Shown here: positions 1 through 8,785 of the stretch, piece after piece
Numbering within the stretch: the first letter of the stretch is position 1
How the letters are laid out: each line of letters opens with the position of its first letter
From: Sorangium cellulosum So ce56
GTDB lineage: Bacteria; Myxococcota_A; Polyangia; Polyangiales; Polyangiaceae
Assembly: GCF_000067165.1 (NCBI RefSeq)
Contig: NC_010162.1
Span: forward strand, 8,811,001 to 8,875,000
Length of the DNA: 64,000 nucleotides
Reading direction: 5' to 3'
Notes under the pieces: model-generated
Database searches by the model: none
Seen by the model: only the letters and a program-made list of their open reading frames with translations
What the model was told of the DNA's origin: nothing
Made by a program: the position numbers and the translations under genes

Positions 1-1184
1 GTCGTACGGATCAGGAGCGCGATGCTCCGCAGGTTCCCGTTGACGCCGAAGTAGTTGCGGTGCCCGACGATGCGCCGTGTGAGCGCGGCGTGCTGTTCCT
101 TGACCGGCCGGTGCCGATGGCGTCGGCAAAAGTCGGCGACGGCCGTGATGGCCCGTCGGAGGCGCGCCTTGCGTGTCTTCATGCTCGGCATCCATCGACC
201 CGCTCGGCTTCGCCGCCAGTAGTGCGTGAAGCCGAGGAAGTCGAAGGTCGCCGGCCCCTTGCCCCCGGGCTGCCCGTTGTCCGGGCGGCCGAAGGGCAAC
301 AGGCGGGTCTTGTCCGGATGCAGCTTCAGTCCGTACCGCTCGAAGCGCCGCGGCAGCACCTCCGTCACCCGCTTGGCGTCGTCCTCCCTCTCGAAGCCGA
401 TGATGAAGTCGTCGGCGTAGCGGATCAGGGTGGCCTTGCCCACGAGCCGCGGTTGGACCTCGCGCTCGATCCACAAGTCGAGCACGTGGTGAAGGTAGAC
501 GTTGCCCAGCAGAGGCGACAGGACCGAGCCCTGCACCGTCCCATCCTCTGGCGCATAAAACTCCGCGCCGTCGAGGACCCCTACATGCAAGCACTTGCCG
601 ACCAGCCGCAGCAGCGACTTGTCGGCGACCCGGGCCTGGAGCATCTCCATCAGCTTCGTGCGGTCGATGCTGTCGAAGAAGGACTCGATGTCGGCCTCCA
701 GGATCCATTCCACCCCGCCGAGCAGCATCCGGTTCAGAGCTCGCAGCGCGTCGTGCGCGCTGCGACCGGGCCGAAACCCGTACGAGACGTCTCGAAAGAC
801 CGGCTCGTAGATGACCTCCAGCATCTCCCGCACCGCGGCCTGGACGATCTTGTCCTCGGTGCACGAGATGCCGATCGGTCGCGTCTTGCCCCGTTCCTTC
901 GGGATGTGCACCCGTCGGATGGGCTGGTGCCGGTAGCGCATCGACTTCATCCGCGCGTGCAGATCGCGGACGTTGTGCTCCAGGTCCTGCCCGTACTGCT
1001 CCTTCGTGATGCCATCCACGCCCACCGCCGCCTCGTTGCGGAGGCTGCGGTACGCTCGCTGCAGCGCTTCCTCGTCGATGAGGTGCGCCAGCGCGAGGAG
1101 GACCCCTTCCGGGTCTCGCTCCGCTCTCTCCCTTACCTTCAACAGTCCCGGTGACATGGTGTTCGCCGTCGTGGCAGCGATCAT
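1..1184 (-). CDS. ltrA: Group II intron reverse transcriptase/maturase (C-terminus cut by window)
   Basis: This is a group II intron-encoded protein: an RNA-directed DNA polymerase that also helps its intron to splice and retrohome. The minus-strand frame is open from the ATG at 1184 to the window edge (394 codons). Visible are a finger region with VDGIT, the GTVQGSVLSPLL motif near 500-540, and the catalytic YADD at 408-419 (about residue 256), followed by FIIGF. Near the edge the sequence HRNYFGVNGN matches the start of the maturase (GIIM/X) domain; the remaining C-terminus is not visible. The start is supported by AGGAGG six bases upstream. The enzyme appears intact as far as it can be seen. 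Confidence 0.88.
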   Translation of the reverse strand, partial: MIAATTANTMSPGLLKVRERAERDPEGVLLALAHLIDEEALQRAYRSLRNEAAVGVDGITKEQYGQDLEHNVRDLHARMKSMRYRHQPIRRVHIPKERGKTRPIGISCTEDKIVQAAVREMLEVIYEPVFRDVSYGFRPGRSAHDALRALNRMLLGGVEWILEADIESFFDSIDRTKLMEMLQARVADKSLLRLVGKCLHVGVLDGAEFYAPEDGTVQGSVLSPLLGNVYLHHVLDLWIEREVQPRLVGKATLIRYADDFIIGFEREDDAKRVTEVLPRRFERYGLKLHPDKTRLLPFGRPDNGQPGGKGPATFDFLGFTHYWRRSRAGRWMPSMKTRKARLRRAITAVADFCRRHRHRPVKEQHAALTRRIVGHRNYFGVNGNLRSIALLIRT

Positions 1185-1811
1185 GGTTCCCTCCTGAAGT
1201 TCCTCTCGACACGGGTCCCCTTTGCTTGACGGGCTCCGGTGCCCTCCGTTCGCCCGCGTCGTCGCTCGTATGGGACCCTCCGACTCCCTCGTCTCCTTCG
1301 GCTTCGGCTCCGGTTCCCCTTGCTGTGGGCCTACCGCGAGGCGGATGCGCCTTTCCTTGCGGAGCCCGCTGGGCTCGGCTGCGAGACACGGGCATCCGCG
1401 GCATGTCTCGCCCCGGGGACGGATCACCGGCTCCCCGTCGTACCGGCGTTTCTCGTGGAGAGACGAGGGCCTCCCAGGTGCCTGGGCCGTCCTCTTGCTG
1501 CGCGCCGCAGCCAGCTACCCCGCCGGGTGCGTCCCCCTCCCGCCCTTGCGAGGTAGGACGCTGTTGCCTTCAGGCGGGAGAACGCCCTGGGCACCCGGAC
1601 GTTGGAGAATTTCGTGGCTGGCACGCTGCGGCTCGCTCACTCACCTGCCTACGCATCGCCGAACCCCTCACGGGGTCCGTCGCAAGGTTGGCTTCCGGCT
1701 GGTCGGGCGTGACCTTGGCCGGGCGGGATTCGCACCCGCTGGACAGCGAAACCCGATTTCAGAAGCTACCGCTCACTCCTTTCCCTCGGGACCAGCCTTG
1801 CCTGGTCGCAC
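1..1811 (-). mobile_element. Group II intron (3' part beyond left edge)
   Basis: The stretch behaves as a bacterial group II intron read right to left. Its reverse transcriptase gene occupies 1-1184, and about 630 bases of GC-rich, hairpin-prone sequence without a credible gene precede it (1185-1811), as expected for ribozyme domains I-III. On the minus strand the sequence GTGCGACC begins at 1811; this fits the conserved GUGYG 5' splice end, so I place the intron start there. It lies about 54 bases downstream of the ATP-grasp gene stop, so no gene seems to be interrupted. The 3' end, with domains V and VI, is outside the window. The exact boundary is inference from the 5' motif only. Confidence 0.7.
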
Positions 1812-1865
1812 CCTCCCCGCCTCCCTGTGAACTTCCCGGAAATTCGAGGGGACGCTTCAGATCCC

Positions 1866-2654
1866 TCACCCGACGCGCCGCAGCCAGCGCAGCTCTTCCT
1901 CCGAGACCATCCTGCGCGGCACGGTTGCCCGCTGCAGCACGGGGAGCACCCTTGCCGGGTCGCACCCGCAGATCCCCGAGGCCCAAGCGGGATTCGCCTC
2001 GACGACACCCCAGCCCCGCCCTGCCATGCGCCCGACGTCCACGACCACCGCGGGAGGGAGCTCCACGTCGGCGTCGGCGAGCACCGCGCGGATGGACGCG
2101 GACGCCGCCTCGACCTCCTCTGAATCCGCCTCCCAGTCGCCCGCCGCGGTGCGCGCGATCTCCCCGCCGCGGATGTAGGGCGAGAGCGCCGCCACCTCGC
2201 GCTCCAGCACGAAGCATCGGAACTCCACCTCGAACACCACAGGCTCGCTCACGAGGACGGGCAGATCCAGCGGCAGCCGCGGGTCCGGATCCATCGCGGC
2301 GCCGTCCGCGTACACGCGCGCGGGGAACAGCTTCTCATCCGTTGGCTTGATGAACGCAGGCTCACGGAGCGCCAGCGCATCCTCGAGGGTCGTGAGGCGC
2401 ACGTCGCGAAGGCGGTGGCGCTGGGGCAGGCGGGGCAGCCAGTCGGCGGTCGGCTCGAGCAGCGCGACCTCGAGGTCGTCCATGATGGCGTCGGCGAGAA
2501 TGGTCTCGCCGTAGAACACCGGGTCGCGCGCCGCGAGGCCCTCGGGGCAGCGGAACGAACGAAGTCGCTCGATGCCCCAGCCGGCCGCGAGGGCAGCGGC
2601 GAACAGCGCGTTCGAGTCAGGGCTATAGCGCTGCGAGAGGACGATCGTCGGCAC
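1866..2654 (-). CDS. ATP-grasp fold protein (R2K-like)
   Basis: A 262-residue protein starting with GTG. The C-terminal half has ATP-grasp features: FIKPTDEKLFPARVY near residues 100-115, an FEVEFRCFVLE strand, and a closing VVEANPAWASGI segment near residue 225 that supplies the metal-binding Glu and Asn. This matches the R2K-type ATP-grasp proteins, small ligases found in defence, peptide modification and phage contexts. The substrate cannot be read from sequence. Its neighbours (intron downstream, PAS-STAS gene upstream on the same strand) do not suggest a pathway. The ribosome site is weak, so the start is less sure than the fold. Confidence 0.65.
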   Translation of the reverse strand: MPTIVLSQRYSPDSNALFAAALAAGWGIERLRSFRCPEGLAARDPVFYGETILADAIMDDLEVALLEPTADWLPRLPQRHRLRDVRLTTLEDALALREPAFIKPTDEKLFPARVYADGAAMDPDPRLPLDLPVLVSEPVVFEVEFRCFVLEREVAALSPYIRGGEIARTAAGDWEADSEEVEAASASIRAVLADADVELPPAVVVDVGRMAGRGWGVVEANPAWASGICGCDPARVLPVLQRATVPRRMVSEEELRWLRRVG

Positions 2655-2729
2655 GCGCTCGGATGTAGCACGATCCCCGGCAGCGCGAGCATCGAACGCC
2701 CGCTGCCGCTCCTCCGGGCCGGCTGAACT

Positions 2730-3749
2730 TCAGCGCTCTCGCGGCTCGTCGCGGGGCGCGGGATCCCGCCTCTGGGCGCCGGCGGCGACGGCGCCAGCAA
2801 CGCTCGTGGCGCGATCGCCGTTGCGGCTGGACAACAAGCGCCGGAGCCCGTCCTGGAGACTCGCGACGATGGGGACGCCATCGAAGCCGAGATCGCAGTC
2901 GATCAGCAATCTCGCCATGGCCGGCGAGATGCCCGCGATGACACACTGCGCCCCGAGCAACGAGGAAGCGCGCACCGTGTCGCGGAGGTGGCGTGCCCCT
3001 TCCGCGTCCATGAACGGCACGCCAGTGACGTCGATGATCACATGCTCCGCCTGCGTGTCCACAATCGCCTGCAGCAGCACCTCGAGGATGCGGGCGGCGC
3101 GCTCGGCGTCGATCTGGCCGATGAGCGGCAGCGCGAGGATGCCGTCCCAGAGCCTGAGCACGGGCGTGGACAGCACGGCAATGGCGCGCTTCTGCTCCTC
3201 GCTCACGCGGAGCTGCTCCTCGAGCCGCTGGGTCCGCTCGGCGATCGCGGCCTCGAGCTGCGCCGTCTGAGCCCGCAGCTCGTCCTCCGACTGCTTGAGC
3301 TCGCCGACGTCCACGTGAATCTGCAGCACTTCGGCCACGTTGCCCTCAGCGTCGCTGATGGGATGGAGCGAGGAGGCGACCCAGCGGGCCATTCCCTTCT
3401 GGAGCGTGTCTGCCTGGACCGGATCGTAGCGAATGGTGGGCAACGCCGTGGCCTCGCCCCGCAAGAACGCCCGCTCGACGAGGGGCATCGACCCATTCGC
3501 GGATACCTGCTCGTCCTTCAGCAACCGCCACCCGGCGACATCCCGGAGACTCAAGCTCCAGAGCTGCTCCCACCGACGATTCACCTCGAGCACGCGGCTC
3601 TCGCCATCGTAGATCATCATGCTCACGATGCCCCCGTCGAGCAGGGCCTTGTAGCGGCGCGCAGGGGCCTCCAGCTCGGCGACGCGTCGGCGCAGCGCAT
3701 CGATCTCACGCTCGAGCTCGGTGATCGTCGGAGTTGTCTTCTGTTCCAT
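2730..3749 (-). CDS. PAS-STAS regulator (RsbR-like)
   Basis: A cytoplasmic sensor-regulator of about 339 residues. After an N-terminal coiled coil (ELEREIDALRRRVAEL) comes a PAS domain (ALLDGGIVSMMIYDGE to about residue 170), a second coiled coil, and a C-terminal STAS domain with LPLIGQIDAERA and HVIIDVTGVPFMDAEGA, as in RsbR/RsbS stressosome proteins and myxobacterial PAS-STAS proteins. These are phosphorylated on Ser or Thr in partner-switching cascades. The frame is open up to 4028, but I start at 3749 because homology begins there; the extra 93 codons contain a piece copied from the neighbouring lipoprotein gene. The tail is Arg/Ala-rich. Confidence 0.75.
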   Translation of the reverse strand: MEQKTTPTITELEREIDALRRRVAELEAPARRYKALLDGGIVSMMIYDGESRVLEVNRRWEQLWSLSLRDVAGWRLLKDEQVSANGSMPLVERAFLRGEATALPTIRYDPVQADTLQKGMARWVASSLHPISDAEGNVAEVLQIHVDVGELKQSEDELRAQTAQLEAAIAERTQRLEEQLRVSEEQKRAIAVLSTPVLRLWDGILALPLIGQIDAERAARILEVLLQAIVDTQAEHVIIDVTGVPFMDAEGARHLRDTVRASSLLGAQCVIAGISPAMARLLIDCDLGFDGVPIVASLQDGLRRLLSSRNGDRATSVAGAVAAGAQRRDPAPRDEPRER

Positions 3750-4049
3750 GTTCTTTCGGTCCGCGTGCTCCGTGACGAGCATCCTCCCCGGAAAAGACGG
3801 CCTCGGTGTGGGCTGGGTCGCGTCCGACGAGCGCGCCGCGGGCGCGCGTTGATGACGTGACGGCCCACGCCGACAGGAGGCCCGCTGCGTTGTATCTCCG
3901 GTCGCGGCAAGCTTCAACCCGGCGGACGTCTGCTGGATGAGGAGCTCACTTGCATCGCTGATCACGACGGCGCGGCGAATCCAACTGTCCAGCTCGGCAA
4001 AGTCCGGCCAGGTTCCCGGGCTCGTCACACCATGGGATTACCGAGGATG

Positions 4050-4116
4050 CCTCAACCCGCGTCGGGTTGTCGGTTGTCGCCTCAACCCGCGTCGAGCTCA
4101 CAGACCCGATCGGGTC
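4050..4116. repeat. Direct repeats and a perfect palindrome after the lipoprotein gene
   Basis: The 15-base unit CTCAACCCGCGTCGG/A occurs at about 4051 and 4081. It is followed by the perfect 14-base palindrome GACCCGATCGGGTC at 4103-4116, five bases beyond the stop of the minus-strand lipoprotein gene. The palindrome could be part of a transcription terminator but has no T-run. The repeat motif resembles the CAACCTGGGTCGGG units at 58339-58525. Confidence 0.4.
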
Positions 4117-4120
4117 CGGC

Positions 4121-5374
4121 TCAGGGCGACCCCTGCTTCGCGCACGGGTCCGCCGCCGCGGCCGCGCTGCGGCCCTCCCAGAGACGAGCGAGCGGGCTCC
4201 TCGCTTCGAGCACGCCCGCGCCGGCGAGCGCGGCCCACGTCAGGATGGGGCCGTCGCCCTCGAGCACCCGCAGCGGCGGCGGATATCCGGTCGCGGCGAG
4301 CTTCAGCCCGGCGGGCGTCGGCAGGAGGAGCAGATCCGGGTTGTCGAGGCTCACGCGCTCCCGCAGCAGCTCGAGCACGAACGCGTCGCCGTCGGCAAAC
4401 GGCGCGAGGCAGCGCTCCAGCAAGGGCCGCAGGGCCTTCTTCGACGCGGCGGACCGGTCGAGCAGCTGGGTCACGGGCGCACCGGTGCGCACGTCGAGCA
4501 CCTGCCAGCGCTCGGGCCCTGGATCCCAGGGGTGCGTGCTGCCCTCGTACCGCATCGCATCGTGGGAGCGGACCGCGAGCAGCCCCTTCTCGTTGAGGGA
4601 GATCTCGAAGGTGCGCGACGCGGCCATTCGCTCGCCCGTCTTGCACGCGCGCAAACTCGCCTCGTCCCCCTGCCCGAACACCCACGCGCCGTTCTCGAGC
4701 GCGCGGTTGAGGGCCGCCTCGCTCTTCGCCGTCGCGGCGCCGAAGATCTCGGGCCAGGCGAGCTCCTCGCCGCACGCCTCGCCGGGCTCGAAGGGGATCC
4801 CGAGCCCGTCGGATGGGCCATCGGGGTTCGGCCGCGGCGGGAAGCGGCGCGCCCTCTTCTTCGTGGCCACGAGCAGCACATCGCGCGCGCCGACCGAGGC
4901 GAGGTCGAACGGCAGCGAGGCGCCCCGCGGGCTCGTCCACGTCCCGATGAGGCGGCCGTCTGCCCGGCAGGTGCCCGCGAACTGGCCCGTCGGGCGCGCC
5001 GGGTTGCCCTCGACGAGCGCGAGCTCGCCGGCGTCGGTGACAGACCCGGAAAGCGGGATGTCGACGCCGACGTGGGCATAGAAGTAACGGCCCCGCACGG
5101 TACCTCCGTCGCGCTCGAGCCGCGCAAAGACCTCGAGCTTCGGCCCGATCGTGCCGTGGAAGCCGCGCTCCAGCGCACAGGCGCTCTGCGGCGCCGGCGC
5201 GGCGCTCGCGGCAGGCGCTGGCGCGACGCCCACGGCCGGCGCCGGCGGAGACGGCGCCGCGGGGGCCGCCGCCTTGGCCACGGCGGGCGAAGCGTTCGCG
5301 GCAGGCGAGGGCGCGGCCGCCGGGCCGCACGCCGGGAGAGCGAACACCAGCGGCAGGAACGCTCGATATCGCAT
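4121..5374 (-). CDS. Exported lipoprotein, unknown function
   Basis: A protein of about 417 residues beginning MRYRAFLPLVFALPACG: a short signal sequence with a lipobox (ALPAC), so a predicted lipoprotein. An Ala/Pro-rich linker of about 55 residues follows. The body has a beta-rich N-part (GTIGPKLEVFARLERDGGTVRGRYFY), often seen in lipoproteins that measure ligand-dependent content, and a C-part with no domain I recognise. I chose the ATG at 5374 over the longer frame to 5416 because the signal peptide begins there. A decayed copy of the sequence around LPTPAGLKLAATGYPP is present near 3890-3930. Confidence 0.6.
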   Translation of the reverse strand: MRYRAFLPLVFALPACGPAAAPSPAANASPAVAKAAAPAAPSPPAPAVGVAPAPAASAAPAPQSACALERGFHGTIGPKLEVFARLERDGGTVRGRYFYAHVGVDIPLSGSVTDAGELALVEGNPARPTGQFAGTCRADGRLIGTWTSPRGASLPFDLASVGARDVLLVATKKRARRFPPRPNPDGPSDGLGIPFEPGEACGEELAWPEIFGAATAKSEAALNRALENGAWVFGQGDEASLRACKTGERMAASRTFEISLNEKGLLAVRSHDAMRYEGSTHPWDPGPERWQVLDVRTGAPVTQLLDRSAASKKALRPLLERCLAPFADGDAFVLELLRERVSLDNPDLLLLPTPAGLKLAATGYPPPLRVLEGDGPILTWAALAGAGVLEARSPLARLWEGRSAAAAADPCAKQGSP

Positions 5375-5428
5375 GGACAGCCATTGTGCAGAACAGGACC
5401 TGACAAATCCCCTCAATTCGTTGGGTTC

Positions 5429-6601
5429 TCAGGCCGGCCTGAAGCGGAGCGGGAGCGACACGGGGCCACGCACGGTGAGCGTGCGGTTGTAGGGGATCTC
5501 GCCGGGCGCGCGGGTCACCTCGCCGATCCTCGGGACCAGCACCTCGAGCGCGACCTTCGCCTCCATCCGGGCGAGCGCCGCGCCGAGGCAGAAGTGCGCG
5601 CCGTGCCCGAAGGTCAGGCTCGGCTGCCCGCGGTGCAGATCGAACCGATCGGGATCCGTGAAGCGCACCTCGTCGCGGTTCGCCGAGCCGACCAGGGCCA
5701 GCACGAGCGAGCCTGCGGGGATCGTCACGCCGGCCAGCGCGACGTCCGACGTCGTGAGCCGGGGGACGGACTGGGTCGGGCCGTCATAACGCATCATCTC
5801 CTCGATGAACCTCGGGATGAGCTGCGGCGAGGCGCGCAGCCGCTCGAGCTCCGCGGGGCGCTCCGCGAGCAGGAGCATCGAGCTGCCGAGGAAGTGGGTC
5901 GTGGTCTCGAGGCCGCCGCCGAGAATGCTGACGAGCAGATCGATGATCTCGCGGTCCCCGAGGAGCTCGCCGGCGCGGGCGAGCTCGCTCACGAGGTCGT
6001 CGGAGGGCGATCGCCTGCGGGCCGCGATGACGTCGGCCATGTACCGGTCGAGCTCCGCGATCGTGGCGCGGACGCGGGCGGCGTGCTCGGCGCTCGCCGG
6101 CTCGGGCGTCACGGACAGGAGGTCGTCCATCCACCGCTTGAAGTGCGGCTCGAGCGCGTGATCCAGGCCGAGCAGCTCGCTGATCACGAACGCCGGCAGC
6201 GGCGCCGCGGCCGCGGCGATGAAGTCGACCTCGCCGTCGAGGCGGCCCGCGAGCCGCTCGCACAGATCCCGGGCCCGCTGCTCGATGCGCGCGATCGCCG
6301 GCGCCCCGAACGCCCGGCTCACCAGGCCGCGGAGCCGCGCGTGATCCGGGCCATCCATCGCCAGGATCGAGCTCGCGAGCGGGTTGTGCCCCACCCACGC
6401 CGGCTGCCAGGCGGCCCGGAACCCCTGGGACGAGAACCGCTCCGGGCTCCGGAGGACCGTGGCGACATCGGCGTACCGGCTCACAGCCCACATCCCGCCA
6501 GGATCCACCTGGCAGACCGGCGCCTCGCGGCGCATCGCCGCGTACGGCGTATAAGGATCCGCCCGGAAGGCGGGTGTCATGATGTCCACGCGCTCGCTCA
6601 T
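5429..6601 (-). CDS. Cytochrome P450
   Basis: A complete bacterial class I P450 of 390 residues, a heme monooxygenase that needs separate redox partners, none of which is encoded nearby. It has the I-helix motif GGGLETTTHFLG (the first position is Gly where Ala is common), the K-helix ExxR within FIEEMMRYDGP, and the heme loop FGHGAHFCLG with the axial Cys at residue 338. The substrate cannot be predicted. GGGAGG lies about ten bases before the ATG at 6601; the longer frame to 7174 is an opposite-strand artefact. It is transcribed away from a V4R/sigma-54 activator with a shared 151-base promoter region, so control by that activator is likely. Confidence 0.93.
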   Translation of the reverse strand: MSERVDIMTPAFRADPYTPYAAMRREAPVCQVDPGGMWAVSRYADVATVLRSPERFSSQGFRAAWQPAWVGHNPLASSILAMDGPDHARLRGLVSRAFGAPAIARIEQRARDLCERLAGRLDGEVDFIAAAAAPLPAFVISELLGLDHALEPHFKRWMDDLLSVTPEPASAEHAARVRATIAELDRYMADVIAARRRSPSDDLVSELARAGELLGDREIIDLLVSILGGGLETTTHFLGSSMLLLAERPAELERLRASPQLIPRFIEEMMRYDGPTQSVPRLTTSDVALAGVTIPAGSLVLALVGSANRDEVRFTDPDRFDLHRGQPSLTFGHGAHFCLGAALARMEAKVALEVLVPRIGEVTRAPGEIPYNRTLTVRGPVSLPLRFRPA

Positions 6602-6716
6602 GCGAAGAGACCTCCCGCGACGGCCCCGAGCACACGCCGGGCCCGCGCGGGAGAGGCCGCTTTCCACGGGAGATCCGCGGCTCGTCCGTGGCGCCTCGCG
6701 AGCCCGCCGGTCAGGG

Positions 6717-6726
6717 TGACCGGTCA
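6717..6726. promoter_or_regulatory. Candidate operator palindrome between P450 and activator
   Basis: TGACCGGTCA is a perfect 10-base palindrome lying within GGTGACCGGTCACT, with another GGTCA half-site at 6709. It sits 27 bases before the activator start and 116 bases before the P450 start. NtrC/XylR-type activators bind palindromes upstream of their targets, so it is a plausible upstream activating site and autoregulatory site. I found no convincing -24/-12 (TGGC/TGC) element for the P450. Confidence 0.4.
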
Positions 6727-6752
6727 CTCCTGTCGCCTTGAAAGGTCGTCCC

Positions 6753-8399
6753 ATGCGCGCAGCCGATCTCGACATCCGGAAGCTGCTCGACGTCGACGCG
6801 CGCGGCGGCGTCGTCCGCTTCGCCGGGGAGCGCGCGGTCATCCTCGACGCCGGGGCGCTCGGGACGCTGCGCGAGGAGCTCGTCCGGCTCGCGGGGTACG
6901 CGGGGGCGCGCGCCGTGCTCACGCGCTTCGGCGTCGAGCACGGCGCCCGGATGGCGGAGGCGATGGTGTCCCGGCTCCCCTGGGACAGCGAGGCCGAGCT
7001 GCACGGCGCGGGGGCCCTGCTCCACACGCTGCAGGGCTTCATCCGGCTCGCGCCCGGGGACACGACGCCCCTCGCCTCGCGCGGCGCCACGCTGCTCTCG
7101 TCGTACGAGGCCGAACAGCACCTCCTGCACCTCGGCCGCGCGGACGAGCCGGTCTGCTGGATGCTCGCCGGCATCGCGAGCGGTTACATGACCCGGGCGA
7201 CGGGCGAGGCGGTCTACGTCATCGAGGACCGGTGCATCGGCCGGGGCGACGACGTCTGCCACTTCCAGGGCCGGACGCGCGCCGCATGGGGCGCCGCGCT
7301 CGAGGAGCACCTGCCGTTCTTCCGCGAGAGCGCGCTCGACCCGTGGCTCGGCCAGCCCACGCAGCCCGCGCAGCCCGCGCCGCCCCGGAGGGTGACGGGG
7401 CGCGCGCTCGGCGCGAAGGCGAGCGCCCTGCCCTTCGCCGCGCCGCGGGGCGAGCCGCCGACCCCGCTCGTCGCGGAGAGCCCGGCGATGCGGCGGGCCC
7501 TCGACCGCGCGCGGCGGGTCGCGCCGGTGGACTCGACGATCCTGCTCACGGGCGAGAGCGGCGCCGGGAAAGAGCGGGTGGCGCGGCTCATCCACGGCGC
7601 GTCGGCGCGCGCCGCGGGCCCGTTCGTCGCCGTCAACTGCGCGGCGATCACCGAGACGCTGCTGGAGAGCGAGCTCTTCGGGCACGCGCGCGGCTCGTTC
7701 ACCGGCGCGACCCACGACCGCGCCGGGCTGTTCGAGGCGGCGCGCGGGGGCACGCTGCTGCTCGACGAGGTCGGCGAGGCCCCGCCCGGGGTGCAGGCGA
7801 AGCTCCTCCGCGCGCTCCAGGAGCGGCAGGTGCGCCGCGTCGGCGAGAACACGAGCCGCCCCGTCGACGCCCGGATCCTCGCGGCGACGAACCGCGATCT
7901 CGCGGCCGACGCGGCGGCAGGCCGCTTCCGGCGGGACCTCTACTACCGGCTGCGGGTCATCGAGATACGCCTTCCGCCGCTCCGAGAGCGCCGGGAGGAC
8001 GTCCTGCCGCTCGCGCGGGCGCTGCTCGGGGCGGCGGCACGTAGGCTCGACCGCCCCGTCGCGCGCTTCACGCCGGAGGCCGAAGGCGCGCTGGAGCGCC
8101 ACGGGTGGCCCGGCAACGTGCGCGAGCTGGAGAACGCCGTGGAGCACGCGGTCGCCCTGGCGCGGGGCGGCTCCGCCGATCTGGACGATCTGCCGGACGA
8201 CATCCGCGGCGCCGCGCCGACCGGCGGCGAGGCGGGCGAGGCGCCGGCCGCGCGGACGCTGGAGGGCGTCGAGCGGCGAGCGATCCTCGCGGCGCTCGAG
8301 CGGCACGGCGGCAACCAGGCCCGCGCCGCCGCGGAGCTCGGGATCGGCGCGTCGACGCTCTACCGGAAGCTCAGGAGGTACGCCCGCGGCGCGGGGTAG
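6753..8399 (+). CDS. Sigma-54-dependent activator with XylR_N/V4R sensor domain
   Basis: A 548-residue enhancer-binding protein of the XylR/DmpR/TouR type. Residues 1-210 form the XylR_N plus V4R small-molecule sensor (LTRFGVEHGARMAEAM; CxW and a late RGDDVCHF Cys/His region). The AAA+ domain follows with Walker A GESGAGKE, the sigma-54 contact loop as GSFTGA (canonical GAFTGA, A to S), Walker B LLLDEVGE and the arginine-finger region FRRDLYYRL. A Fis-type helix-turn-helix closes it (GNQARAAAELGIGASTLYRKLRR). I use the ATG at 6753, preceded by AAAGG, rather than the TTG at 6738. It probably senses an aromatic or hydrophobic compound and controls the divergent P450. Confidence 0.9.
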   Translation: MRAADLDIRKLLDVDARGGVVRFAGERAVILDAGALGTLREELVRLAGYAGARAVLTRFGVEHGARMAEAMVSRLPWDSEAELHGAGALLHTLQGFIRLAPGDTTPLASRGATLLSSYEAEQHLLHLGRADEPVCWMLAGIASGYMTRATGEAVYVIEDRCIGRGDDVCHFQGRTRAAWGAALEEHLPFFRESALDPWLGQPTQPAQPAPPRRVTGRALGAKASALPFAAPRGEPPTPLVAESPAMRRALDRARRVAPVDSTILLTGESGAGKERVARLIHGASARAAGPFVAVNCAAITETLLESELFGHARGSFTGATHDRAGLFEAARGGTLLLDEVGEAPPGVQAKLLRALQERQVRRVGENTSRPVDARILAATNRDLAADAAAGRFRRDLYYRLRVIEIRLPPLRERREDVLPLARALLGAAARRLDRPVARFTPEAEGALERHGWPGNVRELENAVEHAVALARGGSADLDDLPDDIRGAAPTGGEAGEAPAARTLEGVERRAILAALERHGGNQARAAAELGIGASTLYRKLRRYARGAG

Positions 8400-8651
8400 A
8401 GGCGTGCGAGGTTGTCCCCTCGACAACAACCGGGCCCCGCCGGTGCCGGAACCCGGAAAACCATGGGGCCCAGCTCCCCGTTCCCGAGAAGCTCCACGAC
8501 CACGCACATCGGTGCTTGACTAGGGCGACGTCGGTTGGTACTCCTCCGCGCCCATCGACGGAAACGACCTCCTCGGAGGTCCCGGCGCGCTCAGCCTCAT
8601 CGCTGTTCACGCCGCACGAGAGTGGTTTCCTGAGCGTTGGGATCTCCGTTT

Positions 8652-8726
<75 letters not shown>

Positions 8727-8785
8727 CGACATAGACGCTGCAACACCGGCCGCCGCTGAGCACCGCTCCGCGGCCCCGTGGCACG

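Noticed and set aside
4067..8044. 1325-codon plus-strand gene
   Set aside because: It lies opposite a lipoprotein and the P450 with all their motifs and overlaps the sigma-54 activator; its translation is low-complexity Arg/Ala/Gly, typical of GC-rich antisense frames.
8411..8427. Rho-independent terminator after the sigma-54 activator
   Set aside because: GTTGTC/GACAAC forms only a 6-bp stem and has no T-run.
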